A DNA stretch of 5,279 bases from an uncultured Collinsella sp. (GTDB lineage: Bacteria; Actinomycetota; Coriobacteriia; Coriobacteriales; Coriobacteriaceae): assembly GCA_902478885.1 (NCBI GenBank), contig CABSMS010000115.1:1-5279 (forward strand). Reading direction: 5' to 3'. A program made the translations under genes and the position numbers. The notes under the pieces were generated by a model. That model was not told where the DNA came from and made no database searches. It was given only the letters and a program-made list of their open reading frames with translations. Below, piece after piece: positions 1 through 5,248 of this stretch (the first letter of the stretch is position 1; every line of letters begins with the position of its first letter).

Positions 1-45
1 ACACAAGGCTATTCGTCGGCAGCGTCAGATGTGTATAAGAGACAG
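1..45 (+). other. Untrimmed Nextera Read 1 / i5 adapter (not genomic)
   Basis: Positions 1-4 (ACAC) are the end of the P5 primer, 5-12 (AAGGCTAT) fit an 8-base i5 index (as I recall, Nextera XT index S520), 13-26 are the Read 1 tail TCGTCGGCAGCGTC, and 27-45 are the 19-bp Tn5 mosaic end. Genomic sequence therefore starts at 46. Open frames entering this block from the minus strand pick up the tell-tale adapter translation LSLIHI followed by a stop. Confidence 0.98.
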
Positions 46-501
46 GTCTAGGCTTATGCTCGCGCGGCGCTGGCGCAACGAAAGCAGTAGGTGAACATCG
101 GGGTCGGCGGCATCGACGTCGGCGCGACGGCCCGTGGTCTCGGCCAGGCGGTCGCACAATGCGTCCTTGGCGCGCAGGGCCGAGAAGCGCGTGTTGCGCA
201 GCTGCTCGGTCACGCCGCGGGCGGTAATGGCGATGGTGGCGCCGGGGCGGACGATGCTCTCCCAGGCGATGTCGTAAACGCTATCGTACAGTTCATCGGC
301 ATCCTGCGCCTCAAAGCGCCCGAGTACCACGAACACGCGGCTCGCCAGGCGCGACCACAGACAGGCGCGGTAGCCTTCTTCGAGCTCGCCCTCAAACGTG
401 GCGCGGCCCTTCAGCCGGCGAACATGCGAAAGCCCGAGGCGTTTAAGCTCATCGGCGAGTGCGGACTCAAAGCCCTCGGGGCAGCTTGCGTAAAATTCCA
501 T
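46..501 (-). CDS. rlmL: RlmL-type 23S rRNA guanine-N2 methyltransferase, N-terminal THUMP part (3' truncated)
   Basis: This is the first 152 codons of a class I SAM-dependent RNA methyltransferase. In E. coli RlmL (RlmKL) methylates G2445 of 23S rRNA. What is visible is the N-terminal ferredoxin-like segment (MEFYASCPEGFESALADELK) and a THUMP RNA-binding domain at about residues 40-152. Conserved stretches are WSRLASR (49-55), the RPGATIAI strand, and RNTRFSALRAKDA (102-114). These line up by eye with the start of E. coli RlmL (WSRLASR, NPGATFAV, RNSQYGAMKVKDA). The catalytic methyltransferase domain lies outside the window, so whether this is the single-function protein or the RlmK/RlmL fusion cannot be told. 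The start is supported by AGAGAGG at 514..508, six bases from the ATG. Residue D152 (codon 46-48) is the last genomic one; the further LSLIHI-stop comes from adapter, not from a natural C-terminus. It is divergent from the HAD gene, with 75 bp between the two starts. Confidence 0.87.
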
Positions 502-528
502 GGGTGACCTCTCTGGTTGCGTCGCTCC

Positions 529-534
529 ATTATA
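529..534 (-). promoter_or_regulatory. -10 box of the rlmL promoter
   Basis: Reading the minus strand, 534..529 is TATAAT, a perfect consensus -10. It would start transcription near 522, giving a leader of about 20 nt that still contains the AGAGAGG ribosome binding site (514..508). No good -35 is visible at the right spacing (552..557 reads AAGGGC), so the assignment rests on the -10 and its position. Confidence 0.5.
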
Positions 535-538
535 TGAT
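533..538 (+). promoter_or_regulatory. Possible -10 box of the HAD gene promoter
   Basis: TATGAT at 533-538 is a 5/6 match to the -10 consensus and would start transcription near 545, about 30 nt before the HAD start codon and upstream of its ribosome binding site. There is no convincing -35 about 17 bp upstream. It overlaps the opposite-strand TATAAT of rlmL by two bases, so the two promoters could not be occupied at once. Confidence 0.35.
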
Positions 539-564
539 GGATGCTTCGTTTGCCCTTATCCTCG

Positions 565-570
565 AAAGGA
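565..570 (+). promoter_or_regulatory. Ribosome binding site fixing the HAD start at 577
   Basis: AAAGGA lies six bases before the ATG at 577. An in-frame ATG at 541 would add 12 residues (MLRLPLSSKGTH) that belong to no HAD fold, and it sits in the promoter/leader region. The 577 start is therefore preferred. Confidence 0.8.
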
Positions 571-576
571 ACCCAT

Positions 577-1404
577 ATGATTGATGCGTGCCCCGAATCC
601 GCCGTGCTCTTTTTTGACGTGGACGGCACGCTGACGTCGTTCGATCCCGACGATATGACCGATAAGGACTTCAATGCAGTCCATCCGTCGAAGGCCGTTG
701 TCGATGCATTTGGTCGCCTGCGCGATGCGGGTCACCAGGCATTTATCTGCACGGGTCGCCCCCTGTGGCTGATTGCCGATGGCCTGCGTGCGCTGAACCC
801 GGCGGGTATCGTTGCCATGGCGGGCGCCACGCTCGAAGTCGAGGGCCGCGTGGTGCATGAGGACTGCTTTGACGAGGACGTTGTCGAGGAGCTTGCACGC
901 CGTATGGCCGCGGCAGGGATTGAGGCCTTTTTCGAGACCAACGTGGCTACTTTTGCCCTGGAACCCGCGGGTGTTGAGCAGTCGTCTCTGATCGGCACTT
1001 CTGTGGTGCACAGCGCCGAGGAAATGCGCGTCGACGGCAGTCTGCGCGTGGGCAAGGTATGCCTCAATGTGCCCAGTTTGGCTCGCGTAGCCAACGATGA
1101 CGGCTTTATCGAGCGCTATTTTGAGGCCTGCAACACCGGTGGCCAGAATCGCGAGCTGAGCCCCAAGGGCATCAACAAAGGCGTGGGCGTGGCGCGAGCG
1201 CTGACGTATCTGGGCCGCGAGGGAAATGCGCGCACCTTTGGCTTTGGCGATTCGGGTAACGACCTGGGCATGCTCGCTGCCGTCGAGACGGCCGTGGCCA
1301 TGGGCAACGCCATGTCCGAGGTCAAAGCGGTCGCCGACTACGTGACTGACGATGTCGCACACGACGGCACCGTCACAGCGATGCAGCATTTCGGCCTCAT
1401 CTAA
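577..1404 (+). CDS. Cof-type HAD-IIB family phosphatase
   Basis: A 275-residue cytoplasmic hydrolase of the haloacid dehalogenase superfamily, subfamily IIB (Cof type), which dephosphorylates small phosphorylated metabolites such as sugar phosphates or cofactor precursors. All four HAD motifs are present. Motif I is DVDGTL with nucleophile D14 and acid/base D16. Motif II is CTGR with T59. Motif III is the lysine of INKGVGV (K201), preceded by the family-typical ELSPKG. Motif IV is GFGDSGNDLGML with D225 and D229, which bind Mg2+. The AVAMGNA segment (239-245) after motif IV and the TDDVAHDGTV tail (257-266) are also typical of Cof proteins. The C2 cap lies between motifs II and III (about 80-190). 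Length is normal for the family. The substrate cannot be read from the sequence, and the neighbours (rRNA methyltransferase, transaldolase) do not settle it; a sugar phosphate is a reasonable guess only. The gene appears complete. Confidence 0.92.
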   Translation: MIDACPESAVLFFDVDGTLTSFDPDDMTDKDFNAVHPSKAVVDAFGRLRDAGHQAFICTGRPLWLIADGLRALNPAGIVAMAGATLEVEGRVVHEDCFDEDVVEELARRMAAAGIEAFFETNVATFALEPAGVEQSSLIGTSVVHSAEEMRVDGSLRVGKVCLNVPSLARVANDDGFIERYFEACNTGGQNRELSPKGINKGVGVARALTYLGREGNARTFGFGDSGNDLGMLAAVETAVAMGNAMSEVKAVADYVTDDVAHDGTVTAMQHFGLI

Positions 1405-1476
1405 TGAATCCCGCGTTCTGACGTTTGCTCAAACTGCGACTCTTTGCCTTTGCATGCTCAATCGATTTATCAATCC

Positions 1477-1492
1477 AAACACTGAGGTGTTT
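1477..1492 (+). repeat. Small perfect stem-loop between the HAD gene and tal
   Basis: AAACAC (1477-1482) and GTGTTT (1487-1492) form a perfect 6-bp stem with a TGAG loop, in the middle of the 193-bp AT-richer gap between HAD and tal. No U-tract follows, so it is not a classical terminator; it could be an operator for tal or chance. The rest of the gap (1405-1597) shows no promoter I would defend; TATACC at 1492-1497 is the nearest to a -10 but has no -35. Confidence 0.3.
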
Positions 1493-1582
1493 ATACCGTT
1501 CGCCGAGAAGATAAAAACCCGCAGCTCACGCCTTGATAAACGTAGGTAAAGTGTTTAGCAGTGCAACGCCCATGTGCAAGCG

Positions 1583-1588
1583 AAAGGA
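1583..1588 (+). promoter_or_regulatory. Ribosome binding site fixing the tal start at 1598
   Basis: AAAGGA is nine bases upstream of the ATG at 1598, whose product begins MAIKVFADGAN, the usual N-terminus of this family. An in-frame ATG at 1574 lies upstream of the site and would add eight residues with no family counterpart. Confidence 0.75.
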
Positions 1589-1597
1589 ATCAGGCAG

Positions 1598-2302
1598 ATG
1601 GCAATCAAGGTGTTCGCTGACGGTGCAAACCTCGAGGGCATGCTCGACATGTACGAGAACGGCAACGTTCAGGGTTTCACGACCAACCCGTCCCTTATGA
1701 AGAAGGGCGGCGTGACGGATTACCGCGCGTTTGCCAAGGAGGTCCTGGCCCACATCACCGACGTTTCCGTCTCGTTTGAGGTCTTTGCCGACGACGTCGA
1801 GACCATGGAGGCTGAGGCTCGCGAGATCGCTACCTGGGCCGAGAACGTCTACGTCAAGATCCCGTGCGTGACCACCAAGGGCGAGTCCACCGCCGAGCTG
1901 GTCCACAAGCTTTCGGCCGACGGCATCAAGGTCAACGTCACCACTATCTTTACGCCTAAGCAGGTCGATGAGATGGTCGAGGCCGTTGACGCCGAGACGC
2001 CGTCCATCATTTCGCTCTTTGCCGGCCGCATCGCCGATACCGGCGTCGACCCCATTCCGTTTATGACGGAGTCGGTCAAGAAGGCCGCCGCCAAGCCCAA
2101 CTGCGAGGTCCTGTGGGCGTCCACGCGCGAGCTCATCAACATTTACCAGGCGGAAGGATGCGGTTGCCAGATCATCACGGTGCCCAACAACATCCTGGTC
2201 AAGCGTAAGAACATCGGCCGCGATCCGTACGAGGTCTCGCTCGACACCGTCCGCGGCTTTGCCAAGGATATCGCCTCGCTCGGTTTCCATATCCTGCCGT
2301 AA
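1598..2302 (+). CDS. tal: Transaldolase (small, staphylococcal type; FSA/TalC-like fold)
   Basis: A 234-residue class I aldolase-fold enzyme of the non-oxidative pentose phosphate pathway, moving a dihydroxyacetone unit between sugar phosphates in the cytoplasm. Motifs in order: FADGAN (6-11) at the first strand with D8; TTNPSL (28-33), the transaldolase signature; YVKIP (85-89) with K87 as the Schiff-base lysine; VNVTTIFT (112-119); SLFAGRIADTGVDP (139-152); and LWASTREL (172-179). The sequence resembles the staphylococcal-type transaldolase group of about 235 residues (FADGA, GFTTNPSL, FAGRIADTGVDP) more than E. coli FsaA (220 residues). F141 sits where E. coli TalB has Phe178 and FsaA has Tyr131, which favours transaldolase over fructose-6-phosphate aldolase activity; that is an inference from by-eye alignment. 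It is followed by a long intergenic region with a strong terminator about 240 bp downstream. Its strong codon bias fits a well-expressed gene. Confidence 0.92.
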   Translation: MAIKVFADGANLEGMLDMYENGNVQGFTTNPSLMKKGGVTDYRAFAKEVLAHITDVSVSFEVFADDVETMEAEAREIATWAENVYVKIPCVTTKGESTAELVHKLSADGIKVNVTTIFTPKQVDEMVEAVDAETPSIISLFAGRIADTGVDPIPFMTESVKKAAAKPNCEVLWASTRELINIYQAEGCGCQIITVPNNILVKRKNIGRDPYEVSLDTVRGFAKDIASLGFHILP

Positions 2303-2334
2303 CGCGAGCACTGGCTGCGCCGCGGGTTGTTCGT

Positions 2335-2402
2335 CCCGGCCTTTCCTTTCCCTATCGCTCACGCGCTTCGCGAGGGTCGCGCTAGGCAAAGGAAAGGCCG
2401 GG
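2335..2402. repeat. Long perfect-arm hairpin downstream of tal
   Basis: CCCGGCCTTTCCTTT (2335-2349) and its exact reverse complement (2388-2402) form a 15-bp stem. Inside it, CCTA/TAGG (2351-2354 with 2383-2386) and CGC/GCG (2356-2358 with 2379-2381) add seven more pairs between single mismatches, and CGCG-CTT-CGCG (2362-2372) caps it. No T-tract follows on either strand, so it is not an ordinary intrinsic terminator. It begins 32 bp after the tal stop codon and could protect the 3' end of that mRNA or be a small palindromic repeat element. Confidence 0.75.
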
Positions 2403-2417
2403 GCTGCCGACACGAGC

Positions 2418-2461
2418 TTGCCGGTAGGTTGGTGATCGGCCTCCAATCCTGCCGTGGGCAA
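2418..2461. repeat. Second hairpin in the tal-tex intergenic region
   Basis: TTGCC (2418-2422) pairs with GGCAA (2457-2461). Inside it GGTAGG (2423-2428) pairs with CCTGCC (2448-2453, one G-T pair) and TTGG (2429-2432) pairs with CCAA (2443-2446), with T2447 bulged and a ten-base loop. No U-tract follows. It stands between the long hairpin (2335-2402) and the inverted-repeat pair (2461-2670). Confidence 0.45.
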
Positions 2462-2670
2462 AGGTACCCCCGCCTGCGACGTGCAAAATTGAGAGTATTC
2501 AGCAAGGTAAAGATTTTTACCAGCTGGTTGAAGCACGGAACAGCCCCCGTTTTGGCTCTGACGACGCTAAAACGGGGGCTGTTTTTTGCTTTTTCGTCTC
2601 TGAGGGGCATCCGGAACGGTGGAATTTGCAGAATACTCGCGATTTTGCACGTCGCGTGAGGGGGGACCCT
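2461..2670. repeat. 45-bp imperfect inverted repeat bracketing the tal terminator
   Basis: The arm 2461-2505 and the reverse complement of 2626-2670 match at 37 of 45 positions. The core, 2477-2500 against 2631-2654, matches at 22 of 24 (CGACGTGCAAAAT is identical, then GAGTATTC). The arms are 120 bp apart and enclose the intrinsic terminator. Each arm ends close to a neighbouring structure: the left arm abuts the hairpin at 2418-2461, and the right arm ends 12 bp before the tex stop codon. No reading frame with coding character occurs inside. The arms could be ends of a small non-autonomous element, two copies of a dispersed repeat, or a protein-binding site pair. Confidence 0.7.
2539..2594 (+). 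terminator. Rho-independent terminator for tal
   Basis: AACAGCCCCCGTTTT (2539-2553) and its exact reverse complement (2569-2583) form a perfect 15-bp stem with a 15-base loop, followed by six Ts (2582-2587, partly within the stem) and five more (2590-2594). On the minus strand only two Ts follow, so it acts mainly on rightward transcription. That suits tal and would keep read-through from running antisense into tex. Confidence 0.93.
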
Positions 2671-2682
2671 TGCTTTGGCGGT

Positions 2683-4830
2683 TTACTTCCCCTGCACCAT
2701 GGTGAGGGAGATCTTTTTGCGGTCGCGATCGACCTTCTCGACCCACACCTTTACCGTGTCGCCGACGCGCACGACATCACTCGGGTGCTTGACGAAGCGG
2801 TTGGCCAGTTTGGAGATATGCACGAGGCCGTCCTGATGTACGCCCACGTCGACGAAGGCGCCAAAGTCCACAACGTTGCGCACCGTGCCCTTGAGCTCCA
2901 TGCCGGGCTCCAGGTCGTCGATGGAAAGCGCTGAGCGGCTAAAGACCACCTCGGGCGCGTCGTTGCGCGGGTCGCGACCGGGCTTCTTGAGCTCGTTGAC
3001 AATGTCGATGAGCGTGAGGGTACCGCAGCCCAGGTCGCTTGCCAGCGCCGAGATGCTGCCCAGGCGGCGCTCGATGTCGGGCACGCCGCCGCGGCTGAGC
3101 TCACTGGCTTTAACGCCTGCGCGCTCCAGGACGGCCGTGGCTACCTCGTAGCTCTCGGGGTGGACGCTTGTCGCGTCGAGCGGGTCCTTGCCACCGCTGA
3201 TGCGCAGGAAACCCGCGGCGTTGAGATATGCCTTGGGCCCCAACTTGGGGACCTTCTTGAGCTGGCGGCGATCGGTAAAGGCGCCGTTTTCCTCGCGGTA
3301 GGCCACGATATTCTTGGCCACGCTCGGCGTGATACCCGACACGTAGCCCAGCAGGCTCGCACTCGCGGTGTTGACGTCGACGCCCACGCGGTTGACGACG
3401 TCCTCCACCACGTGGCCCAGGGTGCGTGAAAGCTCGGCCTGGTCAAGGTCGTGCTGGTACTGGCCAACGCCGATGGACTGGGGCGGAATCTTGACGAGCT
3501 CTGCCAGCGGGTCTTGCAGGCGACGGCCCAGGCTCATGGCGCCACGCACGGTGACGTCCAGGTCGGGGTATTCCTGGCTGGCGAGCTCGGAGGCGGAGTA
3601 CACCGACGCGCCGGCCTCGTTGACGATGGTGTATCGCAGCCCAGGCGCCTGCTCGGCGATGAACTCCGAGACGACTTCCTCGGTCTCACGGCTGGCGGTG
3701 CCGTTGCCGATGACGATGGTGTTGACGTCGTCCTTCTTGACGAGGCGGGCGAGCTCGCGCTTAGTGCCGGCGACGTCGTGGCGCGGTTTGGTGGGGTAGA
3801 CCACGCCGTGGTCGAGCAGCTTGCCGGTCTCGTCCATGACGGCGACCTTGCAGCCAGTGCGGTAGCCCGGGTCGAGCGCGAGCACGCGGGCGCCTCGCAC
3901 GGGGCGTGCCGAGAGTAGACCCTCGAGATTCTTGGCAAAGACGTTGATGGCCTCGGTCTGGGCGCGAACGGTGAGTTTGGCGCGGGCCTCGCGCTCCAGC
4001 GAGGGGGCCATGAGACGCTTGTAGCCGTCGGCGATGGCGGCATCGAAGATGGGAGCAAACACGCCCTGACGGCGGGGCCAACGGCTTCCAAGGCGTGCCG
4101 TGGCGGCAGCGCCGTCGACGTTTACGCGCACGCGGAGCTTGCCCTCGCGTTCACCGCGGTCGATAGCCAGCACGCGGTGGTTGGGTATACGGCGCAGTGG
4201 CTCGTCATAGCTGTAGTACGGCTCGTAGGGAGTCTTCTCGGTGGGATCGGTGGCCTCGACGACGATATCGGCGGTGTTTTGCGTAAAGGCGCGCAGGTCG
4301 GCGACGTTCTCGGGGTCCTCGGCTACCGTCTCAGCCACGATGTCGCCGGCACCGGCGAGCGCCTTTTCGGGCGTGTCGAAGCCGGCCTCATCATTGACGT
4401 ATACCGCGGCGGCGTCGAGCGCGCTGCCCTTGGCCGAGGCTTGCATGATGATCATGTTGGCGAGCGGCTCCAGGCCGGCCTCGCGGGCCTTCTGCGCGCG
4501 GGTCATGCGCTTTTTGCGGTAGGGCTTGTAGAGGTCCTCGACACGCTGGAGCTGCGTGGCCTCGCGAATCTGCTGCTCGAGCTCGGGCGTGAGTTTGCCC
4601 TGGGCGTCGATGAGCAGGATGACGTCCTCCTTGCGCTGCTCAAGATTGCGCAGGTAAGACAGGCGCTCGTCGAGTGCGCGCAGGGCAACGTCGTCCATGC
4701 CGCCCGTTGCTTCCTTGCGGTAGCGCGAGATAAAGGGGATGGTGTTGCCCTCGTCGATGAGCTTGACGGCTGCCTCGATGTTGTCAGCCTTAAGGTTGAG
4801 CTCGCGGGCGAGCTGGGCGATAAGATCCAT
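2683..4830 (-). CDS. tex: Tex family S1 RNA-binding transcription accessory protein
   Basis: A 715-residue cytoplasmic nucleic-acid-binding protein of the Tex/YhgF family, linked in other bacteria to transcription, RNA handling and stress tolerance. Domains in order: Tex-type N-terminal helical region (about 1-200; IPFISRYRKEATGGMDD at 31-47 and the DLYKPYRKKR motif at 99-108 are hallmarks); YqgF/RNase H-like domain (about 315-440; LALDPGYRTGCKVAV at 317-331, IVIGNGTASRETE, NEAGASVYSASELA); helix-hairpin-helix repeats (about 470-560; DVNTASASLLGYVSGI, LGPKAYLNAAGFLRI); and a C-terminal S1 domain (about 645-713; GTVRNVVDFGAFVDVGV, DGLVHISKLA). The protein stops a few residues after S1, somewhat shorter than the roughly 770 residues of the E. 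coli protein. The start at 4830 (MDLIAQLARELNL) has AAGGAG at 4840..4835, four bases away; the frame stays open upstream to 4986, but those 52 codons overlap a repeat and lack family similarity. It converges on tal. No minus-strand terminator with a U-tract was found just past its stop codon. Confidence 0.95.
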   Translation of the reverse strand: MDLIAQLARELNLKADNIEAAVKLIDEGNTIPFISRYRKEATGGMDDVALRALDERLSYLRNLEQRKEDVILLIDAQGKLTPELEQQIREATQLQRVEDLYKPYRKKRMTRAQKAREAGLEPLANMIIMQASAKGSALDAAAVYVNDEAGFDTPEKALAGAGDIVAETVAEDPENVADLRAFTQNTADIVVEATDPTEKTPYEPYYSYDEPLRRIPNHRVLAIDRGEREGKLRVRVNVDGAAATARLGSRWPRRQGVFAPIFDAAIADGYKRLMAPSLEREARAKLTVRAQTEAINVFAKNLEGLLSARPVRGARVLALDPGYRTGCKVAVMDETGKLLDHGVVYPTKPRHDVAGTKRELARLVKKDDVNTIVIGNGTASRETEEVVSEFIAEQAPGLRYTIVNEAGASVYSASELASQEYPDLDVTVRGAMSLGRRLQDPLAELVKIPPQSIGVGQYQHDLDQAELSRTLGHVVEDVVNRVGVDVNTASASLLGYVSGITPSVAKNIVAYREENGAFTDRRQLKKVPKLGPKAYLNAAGFLRISGGKDPLDATSVHPESYEVATAVLERAGVKASELSRGGVPDIERRLGSISALASDLGCGTLTLIDIVNELKKPGRDPRNDAPEVVFSRSALSIDDLEPGMELKGTVRNVVDFGAFVDVGVHQDGLVHISKLANRFVKHPSDVVRVGDTVKVWVEKVDRDRKKISLTMVQGK

Positions 4831-4834
4831 GGGA

Positions 4835-4840
4835 CTCCTT
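4835..4840 (-). promoter_or_regulatory. Ribosome binding site fixing the tex start at 4830
   Basis: On the minus strand 4840..4835 is AAGGAG, a full Shine-Dalgarno core, with a short four-base gap (TCCC) to the ATG. It decides between this start and the longer in-frame ATG at 4986, which would put 156 bp of leader and part of the repeat element into the protein. Confidence 0.8.
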
Positions 4841-4911
4841 GCGTTTAAGGTGCGTTTGCAGCACAGGGCTACCAAGGATACCACCCGTCCCAAAAGACTG
4901 TTTTGGAGCCG

Positions 4912-5073
4912 TGCCACGAAAACGGCCAATCTACTACGTTTTGCCCGTAGGGGCTGACCATACTTGGGTTTTCCGAAAATCGACAAGCCGTTTACCTGCG
5001 GTTTTTATTTCTCGAAATTCGGTATGGTTGAGGGTGGTCGGTTAAACGTAGTAGATAGGCGCATTTCGTGGCA
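4912..5073. mobile_element. 162-bp element with 30-bp terminal inverted repeats (MITE-like or structured RNA)
   Basis: The arm 4912-4941 and the reverse complement of 5044-5073 agree at 26 of 30 positions: TGCCACGAAA and ATCTACTACGTTT are identical, with four mismatches between and beside a shared GCC. A further inner pair, ACCATAC (4957-4963) with GTATGGT (5022-5028), extends the fold. The interior is clearly more AT-rich than the flanking genes. I find no flanking target-site duplication and no transposase. On the minus strand, TTGTCG (4986..4981) and TATGGT (4962..4957) with an 18-bp spacer could form a weak promoter for tex, each box 4/6 to consensus. It may be a miniature inverted-repeat element, a structured leader of tex, or a dispersed repeat; size and arms suggest the first, with low certainty. 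Confidence 0.55.
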
Positions 5074-5248
5074 AACGAATCAAGCCGAGGTACAAAATAG
5101 CCCCCGCCCTAGAAAAATCGTCGGCAAGGTAGCAAAAAGCCCCGCGGGCAGGAGGCTGCTCACGGGGCAAAGAAGAGGGGCTTGTTGGTGGCGGACCGAG
5201 GGGCTCGGCATGGGGTTTCTGCCGCGGTCGCTCTTAAGGCATTACAGC
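5074..5248. other. Gene-free right end of the insert
   Basis: From the repeat element to the adapter I see no coding region. Open frames running through here on the plus strand cross the repeat, the terminator and the adapter without any protein character. The only recognisable feature is the minus-strand terminator at 5134-5168. The minus-strand gene it serves must end at or beyond about 5240, since stop codons occur in two frames close to the insert edge. Confidence 0.6.
5134..5168 (-). terminator. Rho-independent terminator of a leftward gene lying to the right
   Basis: On the minus strand, GCCCCG (5168..5163) pairs with CGGGGC (5144..5139), with an inner GCAG/CTGC stem and CCTC loop, and is followed directly by TTTTT (5138..5134). 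It points leftward, so it ends transcription of a gene outside the window and isolates the tex promoter region from it. Confidence 0.75.

Noticed and set aside
556..1389. Minus-strand open frame (277 codons) opposite the HAD gene
   Set aside because: The plus-strand frame has all four HAD motifs; the antisense frame is His/Ala/Arg-rich with none.
1533..1560. TTGATA followed by TTTAGC as a promoter, and TAAAC/GTTTA as an operator, before tal
   Set aside because: The spacing is 15 bp with a poor -10, and the 5-bp arms are too short to stand out from chance.
1526..2536. Long minus-strand open frame (336 codons) opposite tal
   Set aside because: Antisense shadow of a GC-rich gene; composition dominated by Leu, Asp, Val, Gly and Arg with no motifs, and it runs through the hairpins downstream of tal.
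4177..4848. Plus-strand open frame (223 codons) opposite the N-terminal part of tex
   Set aside because: Shadow of tex, which shows continuous family similarity on the minus strand across the same bases.
46..5248. CRISPR array, tRNA, rRNA or riboswitch
   Set aside because: No regularly spaced direct repeats, no cloverleaf or conserved rRNA stretches, and no riboswitch core I recognise.
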